NCBI GenBank assembly: GCA_029881855.1
Contig: JAOULU010000116.1
Span: 1-5,747, forward strand
Source: Nitrosomonas sp.
GTDB lineage: Bacteria; Pseudomonadota; Gammaproteobacteria; Burkholderiales; Nitrosomonadaceae
Length of the DNA stretch: 5,747 nucleotides
Direction of reading: 5' to 3'
Position 1 is the first letter of the stretch. Every line of letters starts with the position of its first letter. Below the pieces are notes generated by a model. That model searched no databases. It had not been told where the DNA came from and saw nothing but the letters and a program-made list of their open reading frames with translations. Positions 1-5,747 of this stretch are shown piece by piece. Made by a program: the position numbers and the translations under genes.

Positions 1-399
1 TAACTCATTCTCAATAATTTTTTTTCGTTCCACACTAAGCTGTTCAAATTCAGCGCTAGCATGCAGTTGTTTAAATTTTTCAAATAATTGTTGATCCTGA
101 GATATTTCCGCATAAAATTGTGTGATGAGTGGTAAATTTGCATTGTAGGTTTCACGTAACGCTGAACTATTCATCACTGCGTTCAAATGTGACACTTGCC
201 CCCATGCCCGCGATAATCGTTCATTGGCATCGACCATGGGTTGCACAAAATTTTGCCAAGTAGGCGCATCACTATCATTACGCACTTTGTCAATGACAGT
301 CCTATTTTCATTCAACAGCACCTCTATTGCTGGTGTAATATGCTCATTGTTTATATCTAAAAAACGCGGCAACCCAGAAAAGTCAAGCAGTGGATTCAA
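1..399 (-). CDS. prlC: Oligopeptidase A (M3 family metallopeptidase), N-terminal part, runs off the window
   Basis: This is the first 133 codons of a gene whose rest lies beyond the left edge. The translation begins NPLLDFSGLPRF and contains TWQNFV (residues 48-53), RLSRAW (61-66) and VSHLNAVMNS (69-78) followed by ALRETYNANLPL. It lines up without gaps over most of its length with the N-terminal helical domain of E. coli PrlC. Oligopeptidase A is a cytosolic zinc endopeptidase of the thimet oligopeptidase family that degrades short peptides, including cleaved signal peptides. The HEXXH zinc site lies far downstream and is not visible here, so activity cannot be judged. The start is TTG at 397-399: the frame has no ATG before the in-frame TAG at 418-420, and GGAG sits seven bases upstream. 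The gene begins 40 bases after pyrC' with no terminator between, so it is probably the last or a later gene of the pyr operon. Family assignment is firm; the start is well supported. Confidence 0.93.
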   Translation of the reverse strand, partial: MNPLLDFSGLPRFLDINNEHITPAIEVLLNENRTVIDKVRNDSDAPTWQNFVQPMVDANERLSRAWGQVSHLNAVMNSSALRETYNANLPLITQFYAEISQDQQLFEKFKQLHASAEFEQLSVERKKIIENEL

Positions 400-406
400 T
401 ATCTTG

Positions 407-410
407 CTCC
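407..410 (-). promoter_or_regulatory. Ribosome binding site of prlC
   Basis: GGAG on the minus strand is followed by a seven-base spacer and then TTG. It is the clearest Shine-Dalgarno element in the window and decides the non-ATG start of prlC. Confidence 0.7.
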
Positions 411-439
411 AAAATAACTAATTAAAAAGAATTCTTGAT

Positions 440-1720
440 TTACACACTTTTGCCATAAACAACATGGCCATTTACAAGTGTGTATCGAATACCGCCAGGT
501 AATTCCATCCCCAAGAAAGGTGTGTTTTTACCCTGGCTAAGAATAGCTGATGGTGTCACTTGCCAATAATACTCTGGGTCAAATATACATAAATCTGCAG
601 CACTTCCGACCGAAAGATGACCAGCAGCCACACCTAATATTTGTGCAGGCTCGTAGGTGATTTTTGCCAGAATCTCAATCATAGGGAGATTCATTTCCAT
701 GCCCCATTTTAAGGTTAAAGGCAGCAATAACTCTACACCCATAGCACCCATTTCAGATTGACCAAAAGGCAGCAATTTGGCATCCTCATCAACGGGCGCA
801 TGATCTGAGCATATGGCGTCAATTACACCGTCAAATAGACCTTTGCGCAATGCTTCGCGATCATTCGCGCTACGCAATGGCGGCATCATATGGCAATTAG
901 AGTCAAAAAAACCAATATCCATTTCTGATAAATGGATGTGATTAATTGTCACATCACAAGTTATCGGCAACCCCTGCTGTTTGGCAGCACTTATCATCAT
1001 AATGCCTTCTGCACTGGATACACGACATATATGTACTCTGACACCTGTTTCCTGTGCTAATAATATGATATTTGATAGAGCAATAGTTTCAGCACAAACA
1101 GGTACCGTAGGCAAACCTAAGCGAGTTGCAACTTCTCCATCATGGGCTACACCATGATTCGTTAGATTAATTTCTTGCGGACGTAACCACACTGAAAAAT
1201 TAAAAGTTGCGGCATAATTCATCGCTTGCATTAAAACTCTTAGATCAGGCAACAGTCCATCAGGCTGGCCAAAAACCACACACCCCGCATCATTTAACTC
1301 TGCCATCTCAGTTAAACGCTTTCCCTGCAAACCTTGTGTTAGCGCACCAATAGGATAAACGTTTGCCTGATTCAAGTTCTTTGCACGATGTTTAAGCATC
1401 TCTACCAACCCCGGCTCATCTAATGGCGGGTCTGTATCAGGTGGACAAGCAAAACTGGTTACCCCACCAGCGACTGCCGCGTTCATTTCTGATTCTAGTG
1501 TTGCTTTATATTCAAGCCCTGGTTCTCGCAAGCGCACGGATAAATCGACAAACCCTGGGCACACAACCAATGAATTTGCATCAATGACACGATTCGCATG
1601 AAAGTCACCGGGTGCAGTGCCTATTGCAACAACTTTGCCAGCCGCAATAAAAACATCCTGAACAGTATCCACAGCATTCTTAGGGTCAACCAATCGTCCA
1701 TTTTTGATATGAATTTTCAT
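440..1720 (-). CDS. pyrC': Inactive dihydroorotase-like subunit PyrC' of aspartate carbamoyltransferase
   Basis: This 426-residue protein has the amidohydrolase fold of type I dihydroorotases: an N-terminal beta-sandwich strand (KNGRLVDP), CPGFVDL at 54-60, REPG at 65-68, SDHAP at 305-309 and a C-terminal sandwich ending near LVNGHVVYG. The zinc site is broken. The HxH motif after Asp59 reads Ser61 and Arg63. The later metal histidines appear as Arg180 (in RPQE) and Arg233 (in HICR). The expected HAPH reads HAPV, although Asp306 remains. This pattern matches the PyrC' proteins of Pseudomonas, which have no dihydroorotase activity but are needed to assemble and stabilise class A aspartate transcarbamoylase, a dodecamer of six PyrB and six PyrC'. 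Its position 15 bases behind pyrB supports that role. It is full length, so it is not a decaying pseudogene. Start ATG at 1718-1720; a purine-rich AGGGA overlaps the pyrB stop about 12 bases upstream. Automatic annotation will probably call it plain dihydroorotase (pyrC). Confidence 0.93.
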   Translation of the reverse strand: MKIHIKNGRLVDPKNAVDTVQDVFIAAGKVVAIGTAPGDFHANRVIDANSLVVCPGFVDLSVRLREPGLEYKATLESEMNAAVAGGVTSFACPPDTDPPLDEPGLVEMLKHRAKNLNQANVYPIGALTQGLQGKRLTEMAELNDAGCVVFGQPDGLLPDLRVLMQAMNYAATFNFSVWLRPQEINLTNHGVAHDGEVATRLGLPTVPVCAETIALSNIILLAQETGVRVHICRVSSAEGIMMISAAKQQGLPITCDVTINHIHLSEMDIGFFDSNCHMMPPLRSANDREALRKGLFDGVIDAICSDHAPVDEDAKLLPFGQSEMGAMGVELLLPLTLKWGMEMNLPMIEILAKITYEPAQILGVAAGHLSVGSAADLCIFDPEYYWQVTPSAILSQGKNTPFLGMELPGGIRYTLVNGHVVYGKSV

Positions 1721-1735
1721 AATCTATGCCAGTCC

Positions 1736-2695
1736 CTAAGCCTGGTTACCTGCCAGAATAGACATCACCGCCATACGTACGGCTATACCAAATTTCACTT
1801 GCGGCAAGATAACCGACTGTTTGCCATCAGCAACGCCAGAATCAATCTCTACACCACGATTCATTGGTCCTGGATGCATAACAATGGCATCTGGTCGTGC
1901 CAACGATAATTTCTCCGGCGTCAAACCATAATATTTAAAATATTCCTCAAAGCTAGGAAGATTAGCAGTTTGCATACGCTCTTTCTGCAAACGTAACATC
2001 ATCAGCACATCAATATTTTTTAGACCCTTAGCCATATCATGGTAAATATGCACACCCAAACGCTCCACCATACGTGGTAACAATGTCTTGGGTGCTATAA
2101 CCCGAACTTCCGGCACACCCAGAGTTGTCAATGCATGAATCTGAGAACGCGCAACTCTGGAATGTAAAATGTCGCCAATAATGGCGACACGTAAGTTATG
2201 AAAATCACGCTTATAGCGTCTAATAGTAAACATATCCAGCAATGCTTGTGTTGGATGCGCATGACGACCATCGCCCGCATTGATCACATGAATATCTGAT
2301 TGGACATGATTTGCAATCAGATGTGCAGCGCCGCTTTGCATATGGCGCACCACAAACATATCTGCATTCATTGCCGAGAGATTATCCACGGTATCTAACA
2401 GTGTCTCACCTTTTGTTTGCGCAGAAACAGCAACATTTAAATTAATGACATCTGCTGATAAGCGCTTTGCGGCAATCTCAAACGTCGTACGTGTACGTGT
2501 ACTGGACTCAAAAAAAAGATTAAATATCGACTTTCCACGTAAAAGCGGAATCTTCTTGACATCACGTTCAGTGACACCCACAAATGACTCAGCCGTATCT
2601 AATATTTGCAACAAAACAGAAACAGGCAATCCCTCAGTAGTGAGCAAATGCTGCAACACGCCATTCTCGTTTAACTGCGGATTTCTATTAATCAT
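1736..2695 (-). CDS. pyrB: Aspartate carbamoyltransferase catalytic subunit
   Basis: The 319-residue product transfers the carbamoyl group from carbamoyl phosphate to L-aspartate, the committed step of pyrimidine synthesis in the cytosol. All signature elements are present: the carbamoyl-phosphate loop STRTR at 65-69 inside [13 protein letters not shown], the SxxTKGE loop with Lys95, HPTQALLD at 147-154, SRVARS at 179-184, RLQKER at 235-240 and [10 protein letters not shown] at 274-283. The STRTR motif lies about 12 residues further in than in the E. coli enzyme. That is a short N-terminal extension as expected of class A enzymes, where it has been linked to nucleotide control in pseudomonads. 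No pyrI regulatory gene is present, and pyrC' follows, so a PyrB-PyrC' complex is expected. The ATG start overlaps the pyrR stop (ATGA, 2692-2695) and has no clear Shine-Dalgarno, which suggests translational coupling to pyrR. Confidence 0.97.
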   Translation of the reverse strand: MINRNPQLNENGVLQHLLTTEGLPVSVLLQILDTAESFVGVTERDVKKIPLLRGKSIFNLFFESSTRTRTTFEIAAKRLSADVINLNVAVSAQTKGETLLDTVDNLSAMNADMFVVRHMQSGAAHLIANHVQSDIHVINAGDGRHAHPTQALLDMFTIRRYKRDFHNLRVAIIGDILHSRVARSQIHALTTLGVPEVRVIAPKTLLPRMVERLGVHIYHDMAKGLKNIDVLMMLRLQKERMQTANLPSFEEYFKYYGLTPEKLSLARPDAIVMHPGPMNRGVEIDSGVADGKQSVILPQVKFGIAVRMAVMSILAGNQA

Positions 2696-3207
2696 ACCGT
2701 AAGGGTCTTGTCATTCAGGCTAAGACTCAATTTATCGTCACTAGAACGACGCAATTCTAATTTCTTTCCCGCTGGCAATTCAAGTGTTGCACCAACATAT
2801 TGCGCTGCTATTGGCAGCTCTCTGCCGCCTCTATCAACCAAAACAATTAGGCTAATAGAGGCAGGCCGACCATAATCAAACAATTCATTTATTGCCGCCC
2901 GAATAGTGCGTCCCGTTTGTAGCACATCATCCACCAGTAAGATATGAGCATCATCTACACTGAAAGGAATCTCTGAACGTTTGACTCGTGAATGCAGACC
3001 AATTTTATCAAAATCATCTCGATAAAAAGACACATCAAGCATTCCCATAGGCTGTGAAAATTCAAACTCTCGGTGCAATCGTTCTGCTAACCACACACCA
3101 CCAGTGCGAATGCCTACAAGTGTAAAACCCTTGATAATATCTGGCTGGATTTCTGTCACTAAATGCTTGAATAATTCTTCTGCGTCAGGTAGCTGTATGC
3201 TGTTCAT
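2692..3207 (-). CDS. pyrR: PyrR family bifunctional pyr regulator / uracil phosphoribosyltransferase
   Basis: This 171-residue type I phosphoribosyltransferase-fold protein shows VGIRTGG (31-37), DVSFYRDDF (58-66), the PRPP loop [10 protein letters not shown] (92-101), YGRPASI (112-118) and [11 protein letters not shown] (123-133), all in PyrR order. In Bacillus, PyrR binds pyr leader RNA in response to UMP/UTP and has weak uracil phosphoribosyltransferase activity. In pseudomonads a pyrR gene heads pyrBC' in the same way, but the RNA-attenuation role does not carry over simply. Here several Bacillus RNA-contact positions differ: His140, Arg146 and Lys152 of B. subtilis correspond to Gly128, Ala134 and Ala140. 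The ATG at 3205-3207 is the only candidate start, because the same frame has no other start codon before an upstream TAG. It lies 23 bases inside ruvX, and no Shine-Dalgarno is visible. The PRPP-binding function looks intact; the regulatory target is unknown. Confidence 0.94.
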   Translation of the reverse strand: MNSIQLPDAEELFKHLVTEIQPDIIKGFTLVGIRTGGVWLAERLHREFEFSQPMGMLDVSFYRDDFDKIGLHSRVKRSEIPFSVDDAHILLVDDVLQTGRTIRAAINELFDYGRPASISLIVLVDRGGRELPIAAQYVGATLELPAGKKLELRRSSDDKLSLSLNDKTLTV

Positions 3208-3643
3208 CGAAAAATGATTGGAGTATTTGCTGTGCCGCTATCTGGTCCAGTACCGGCTTCTGTTTTTTTCCTTTAACACCTGCTTCTCGCAATGCCGCAC
3301 TAGCTATTATAGAAGTATAACGTTCGTCTTTCAGCACTACTTTTATCTTAAAGCGACCTGCCAAGCGCCGTGCAAATCGTTGGCTAAGGTGTGTTAATTC
3401 ATGCGCTGTTCCATCAGCATGCGTCGGCAACCCAACCACCAATAAAACAGGCCGCCAAGTCTCTATCAATTTTTCAATAGCAGCAAAACGCTGTGCTGTT
3501 ACATCACTATTTAAGGTCACTAATGGCTGTGCTAACCCTAATAGACTATTGCCTACCGCCACACCAATTCGTTTTTTTCCAAAATCAAAAGCCAATACAG
3601 TTCCTTCAAGTGATGGTTGCGCATTTGTATCAGAATCAAGCAT
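3185..3643 (-). CDS. ruvX: RuvX/YqgF family RNase H-fold putative Holliday junction resolvase
   Basis: The 152-residue product is typical in length for YqgF. It has the RNase H-like core: [15 protein letters not shown] at 17-31 with catalytic Asp20, LLVVGLP at 67-73, KDERYTS at 105-111 with Glu107, and [10 protein letters not shown] at 133-142 with Asp133. The three acidic positions of the family active site are therefore all present. The family is essential in many bacteria. It has been assigned to Holliday junction resolution and to maturation of the 16S rRNA 5' end, and the sequence cannot say which applies. The ATG overlaps the last codons of yqgE (ATGCTTGA, 3636-3643), and a GAAG six bases upstream could serve as ribosome binding site. 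yqgE-yqgF adjacency is conserved across proteobacteria. Confidence 0.95.
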   Translation of the reverse strand: MLDSDTNAQPSLEGTVLAFDFGKKRIGVAVGNSLLGLAQPLVTLNSDVTAQRFAAIEKLIETWRPVLLVVGLPTHADGTAHELTHLSQRFARRLAGRFKIKVVLKDERYTSIIASAALREAGVKGKKQKPVLDQIAAQQILQSFFDEQHTAT

Positions 3644-4196
3644 GCCCTACTTCATTGGAAAGATCAGAATAGTCGATACCCAATAATTTCATTGCCGCAG
3701 GCAATCTTTCTTCAAGTGGCAAACCAAACATCACATCCAGAGAAGCAGGCACCGAAAGCCATGCGTTCTGCGCCATCTCCTGCTCAATTTGTCCAGCAGC
3801 CCACCCTGCATAACCGAGCGCAATCAACATCTGATCCGGGCCTTCTGAATTAGCAATTGCTTCTAAAATATCGAGTGATGTTGTAAGACCTACCTCTTGA
3901 TTAACAGATAAAGTTGATTCCCATTGGCCTATCGGTTGATGCAATACAAAGCCACAATCCAATTGAACAGGGCCACCAAAAAGCACTGAAACACTTTCTT
4001 GTTGCTCGTCTTTTTGCGGAATACCCATTTGTTTAAAAAGATTAACCAAGGTCATATCTGTAGGTCGATTAATCACTATTCCCAACGCACCCCGTTCACT
4101 ATGCTCACAAATATAAGTCAGTGTTTTTGAGAAAACAGGATCAACCATTGCCGGCATCGCAACCAAAAAATGGTGTGTCAAGTTAACATTTTTCAT
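3636..4196 (-). CDS. yqgE: YqgE/AlgH family protein
   Basis: This 186-residue protein carries the whole YqgE signature: [10 protein letters not shown] at 6-15, [14 protein letters not shown] at 19-32, [10 protein letters not shown] at 36-45, VLFGGPV at 71-77, GFVLH at 82-86 and [13 protein letters not shown] at 128-140 followed by NAWL. There is no signal peptide or membrane segment, so it is cytosolic. The biochemical role is not established. The name AlgH comes from a link to alginate regulation in Pseudomonas, but the gene is found widely in bacteria that make no alginate. It appears to be the first gene of the tight cluster, 49 bases after coq7, with a sigma70-like promoter in that gap. 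The ATG at 4194-4196 has no obvious Shine-Dalgarno, but the translation from it matches the family N terminus, so the start is likely right. The last codons overlap ruvX by 8 bases. Confidence 0.95.
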   Translation of the reverse strand: MKNVNLTHHFLVAMPAMVDPVFSKTLTYICEHSERGALGIVINRPTDMTLVNLFKQMGIPQKDEQQESVSVLFGGPVQLDCGFVLHQPIGQWESTLSVNQEVGLTTSLDILEAIANSEGPDQMLIALGYAGWAAGQIEQEMAQNAWLSVPASLDVMFGLPLEERLPAAMKLLGIDYSDLSNEVGHA

Positions 4197-4221
4197 TGCG
4201 AGATTAATGTTCTATTAGCTC

Positions 4222-4249
4222 ACTATAAAATGACATACTTTTAAATCAA
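4222..4249 (-). promoter_or_regulatory. Candidate sigma70 promoter of the yqgE-ruvX-pyrRBC' operon
   Basis: On the minus strand TTGATT (4244-4249, four of six consensus bases) is followed by a 16-base spacer and TATAGT (4222-4227, five of six). The -10 box ends 25 bases before the yqgE ATG, so transcription would begin around 4215 with a leader of about 20 bases. The -35 box overlaps the coq7 stop codon TGA (4246-4248). This is a prediction by eye, in a stretch rich in A and T where chance matches are common. Confidence 0.4.
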
Positions 4250-4878
4250 ACCCAATAGGCTGTTCGAGTCATGATCTTAGATCCAAACTTCATTGTATAT
4301 TTGACAGGCAAAGGTAACTCTACACCACCGTGGGACAGCGCCATCGTTGCGTGGCTTGCTTCATCAATACGCATTTGTGAAACAATTGCGCGGCTTTTCT
4401 CATCATTATCTGGCAAACGCTGCAAATGACTTGCCAAATGCGCACCCACCTGCTGCTCTGTTTCTGCAAGAAACCCTAAATTCCATTTATCCCCAAGCGC
4501 TCCAGCTAACATACCAATTGCGAAGGAACCACCATACCAGAATGGATTTAGAAAACTTTTACGTCCACCCAGTTCTGCAATACGTCGCTCAGTCCAGGCA
4601 AGATGTTCAGTTTCTTCGCGTGCGGCCTGCATCAACGTCTGCTGCACAGTTTCATTACGAGCCGTTAAGCCTTGTCCTTGATATAAGGCTTGCGCACAAA
4701 CTTCCCCGACATGATTCACACGCATCAATGCAGCGGATAGCTGCTTATCTACATCCGTTAGCTCACCTTCTGGTAAGTCGCTACCAGGTACTGGCCGTAA
4801 TGTTTGTGCCGGCGTTAATAGCGTACGTAAAGCACTATCAAAACCAATGATGAGTTTGTCGATATTGATCATAATCAT
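4246..4878 (-). CDS. coq7: Coq7 family di-iron demethoxyubiquinone hydroxylase
   Basis: This 210-residue ferritin-like di-iron monooxygenase carries out the late C6 hydroxylation in ubiquinone synthesis (3-demethoxyubiquinol to 3-demethylubiquinol) at the inner membrane face. The iron ligands can be read directly: Glu59 in NHVGEV, Glu89 and His92 in EETEH, Glu141 in ETEQQV with His147 nearby, and Glu173 and His176 in DEASH. A glycine-rich hydrophobic stretch ([15 protein letters not shown], 116-130) may be the membrane-attaching helix, and the chain ends TRTAYWV, as usual for bacterial Coq7. The C-terminal ferritin-like core fits the usual family length. Two starts are possible, ATG at 4876-4878 or two codons later at 4870-4872, and neither has a clear Shine-Dalgarno. 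Proteobacteria use either Coq7 or the flavoprotein UbiF for this step. The gene lies 111 bases after the CCG-protein gene and probably forms a separate unit from the pyr cluster, although read-through is possible. Confidence 0.95.
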   Translation of the reverse strand: MIMINIDKLIIGFDSALRTLLTPAQTLRPVPGSDLPEGELTDVDKQLSAALMRVNHVGEVCAQALYQGQGLTARNETVQQTLMQAAREETEHLAWTERRIAELGGRKSFLNPFWYGGSFAIGMLAGALGDKWNLGFLAETEQQVGAHLASHLQRLPDNDEKSRAIVSQMRIDEASHATMALSHGGVELPLPVKYTMKFGSKIMTRTAYWV

Positions 4879-4989
4879 TTACTGTAGAAACAAAGCGATT
4901 AGTTATCTATGCCTAGGGCAAAAATAAAAAACCTATTGATTCCAACAGCCTCCCAGTAATTAAAAATAAGCGGCAAAAATTAACAGCTA
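4879..4989. other. Intergenic gap between the CCG-protein gene and coq7, no clear element
   Basis: The 111 bases are rich in A and T. They contain a small inverted repeat TGCC-TAG-GGCA (4913-4923), but on the minus strand the T-rich stretch precedes it, so it does not form an intrinsic terminator for the upstream gene. I found no -35/-10 pair better than chance for coq7. The region may still hold the coq7 promoter. Confidence 0.4.
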
Positions 4990-5747
4990 TTACAAATTAA
5001 AACCCATTTGTCTTGCCAATAACGTAACCGGATGCAACACCTCTACCCCTTCCATTTTGTCGAATAATCCATTTGCAATGTGCATAGAACAACCAACATT
5101 TGATGTGACTAAGTATCGAACCTCGCTATCCATCACAGCGGCTATTTTAGCATCTAGCAGCCTGCTTGCGAGCTTAGGCTGATCCATAAAATAAGTACCA
5201 GCCGCACCGCAACATTGATCATTGCCTGGCAATGGAACAACTTGCACCCCAGGAATGCGTGAAATTAATTGATAGGGATAAGCCTCGTCACGCAATCCAT
5301 TACGTAATGTACATGGGTCATGAACTGCAATTTTTTGCGGTAAAGGCAAAATCTCCACACCCTCCCATCCATTTGCAATTACCAGAAATTTACTAACGTC
5401 AATAACACTCAAATCCTTTGTTTTGATTGAAGTATCATTATGGCCCTCTGCTAACTGTACACCACATCCAGATACGGTACTAATAATTGTGTTTAGTCCA
5501 GCAAAAGCTGATTCATTTTGTTGTCTCAGTGCAACAGCTGTTTCTATATCGCCACTATGTTGATGCAGTGCGCCACAACAAGTTTGGCTTGATGGTACAT
5601 GTACGGTGTATCCCAGGCGATTTAATACAAAAATACTGGAATTGAGTGTAACAACATCCGTTAAACGTGCTACACATCCCAAAAACAAACCAACTTCTCC
5701 ATATTCTTTATCCAGTGCGGGATAAACTGCTTGCCATGATTTATGCG
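4990..5747 (-). CDS. GlcF-type (Fe-S)-binding protein with two CCG domains, C-terminal part, N terminus beyond the window
   Basis: The reading frame is open to the right edge, giving 251 whole codons before the TAA at 4990-4992. The TTG at 5686-5688 is an internal codon, not the start. Numbering from the first full codon, there are two cysteine-rich modules. The first has FLGC (Cys24), CCGALHQHSGD (Cys56-57) and SGCG (Cys94). The second has DPCTLRN (Cys145), CCGAAGTY (Cys178-179) and NVGCSMH (Cys219). This is the tandem CCG (heterodisulfide-reductase-like) arrangement of the iron-sulfur subunit of glycolate oxidase, GlcF, and of related lactate-type oxidoreductase subunits. GlcF carries a ferredoxin domain with two [4Fe-4S] sites at its N terminus, and that part would lie beyond the window. 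The family is clear. The substrate is not: no FAD subunit (GlcD/GlcE) is visible, and other CCG proteins share this layout. Confidence 0.85.
   Translation of the reverse strand, partial: HKSWQAVYPALDKEYGEVGLFLGCVARLTDVVTLNSSIFVLNRLGYTVHVPSSQTCCGALHQHSGDIETAVALRQQNESAFAGLNTIISTVSGCGVQLAEGHNDTSIKTKDLSVIDVSKFLVIANGWEGVEILPLPQKIAVHDPCTLRNGLRDEAYPYQLISRIPGVQVVPLPGNDQCCGAAGTYFMDQPKLASRLLDAKIAAVMDSEVRYLVTSNVGCSMHIANGLFDKMEGVEVLHPVTLLARQMGFNL

Noticed and set aside
224..421. Plus-strand open frame of 65 codons
   Set aside because: It lies antisense to the start of prlC, whose translation matches oligopeptidase A closely. The plus-strand product resembles nothing and has no ribosome binding site I can defend.
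400..439. Separate promoter for prlC in the pyrC'-prlC gap
   Set aside because: The gap is AT-rich but I found no -35/-10 pair with acceptable match and spacing; co-transcription is simpler.
2484..2502. Alternating GTACGT repeat resembling an operator palindrome
   Set aside because: It encodes Thr-Arg-Thr-Arg of the conserved ATCase carbamoyl-phosphate loop; the repetition follows from the protein motif.
1598..2702. Plus-strand frames at 1598-1909 and 2445-2702 opposite pyrC'/pyrB
   Set aside because: Both are antisense to conserved motifs of real genes, and neither has family resemblance or start context of its own.
3617..3853. Plus-strand frame opposite ruvX/yqgE
   Set aside because: It is a shadow of the yqgE C terminus and ruvX N terminus, with no recognisable domain.
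4347..4850. Plus-strand open frame of 167 codons opposite coq7
   Set aside because: The minus-strand Coq7 has all di-iron ligands. The antisense frame is low in recognisable motifs, rich in His, Gln and Leu as expected from complementing a coding strand, and is a shadow.
4913..4923. Inverted repeat TGCC-TAG-GGCA between the CCG gene and coq7 as a terminator
   Set aside because: The stem is only four base pairs, and on the minus strand the T run precedes the stem instead of following it.
5686..5688. TTG as the start of the CCG-domain protein
   Set aside because: The frame stays open through the right edge (19 further codons), and the residues before it belong to a longer protein. The TTG would fall just before the first CCG-module cysteine.

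Overview
This window is ordinary bacterial chromosome, and every recognisable gene lies on the minus strand. Read in the direction of transcription (high to low coordinate) the order is: the C-terminal two thirds of a GlcF-type iron-sulfur (CCG-domain) protein, coq7 (ubiquinone hydroxylase), yqgE/algH (conserved, role unclear), ruvX/yqgF (RNase H-like resolvase family), pyrR (PRPP-binding regulator/UPRTase family), pyrB (aspartate carbamoyltransferase), pyrC' (a dihydroorotase-like protein without its zinc ligands) and the first 133 codons of prlC (oligopeptidase A, M3 metallopeptidase). Both end genes run off the window. The left-hand 399 bases are easy to miss because prlC starts at TTG and its stop lies outside the window.

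The organism is most likely a proteobacterium. The yqgE-ruvX-pyrR-pyrB-pyrC' order is known from pseudomonads and beta-proteobacteria, and Coq7 is restricted to ubiquinone-making proteobacteria and eukaryotes. The Coq7 sequence reads to me like beta-proteobacterial (Nitrosomonadales-like) homologues. That is an impression from memory, and the moderately AT-rich composition does not decide it.

Layout: 4990-5747 holds the CCG protein. A 111-base gap without a convincing promoter or terminator follows, then coq7 (4246-4878). A 49-base gap carries a good sigma70-like promoter whose -35 box overlaps the coq7 stop codon. From 4196 leftward the genes are tightly packed: yqgE/ruvX overlap by 8 bases, ruvX/pyrR by 23, pyrR/pyrB by 4 (ATGA), pyrB/pyrC' are 15 bases apart and pyrC'/prlC are 40 apart. 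This looks like one operon.

Functionally, PyrB and PyrC' are expected to form a class A aspartate transcarbamoylase complex in which PyrC' is structural and not catalytic, so a separate active dihydroorotase must be encoded elsewhere. PyrR keeps its PRPP loop but has lost several residues that bind RNA in Bacillus, and no attenuator leader is visible. I found no mobile element, CRISPR array, tRNA, rRNA or new defence-type system. The points worth a second look are variations on known housekeeping genes.
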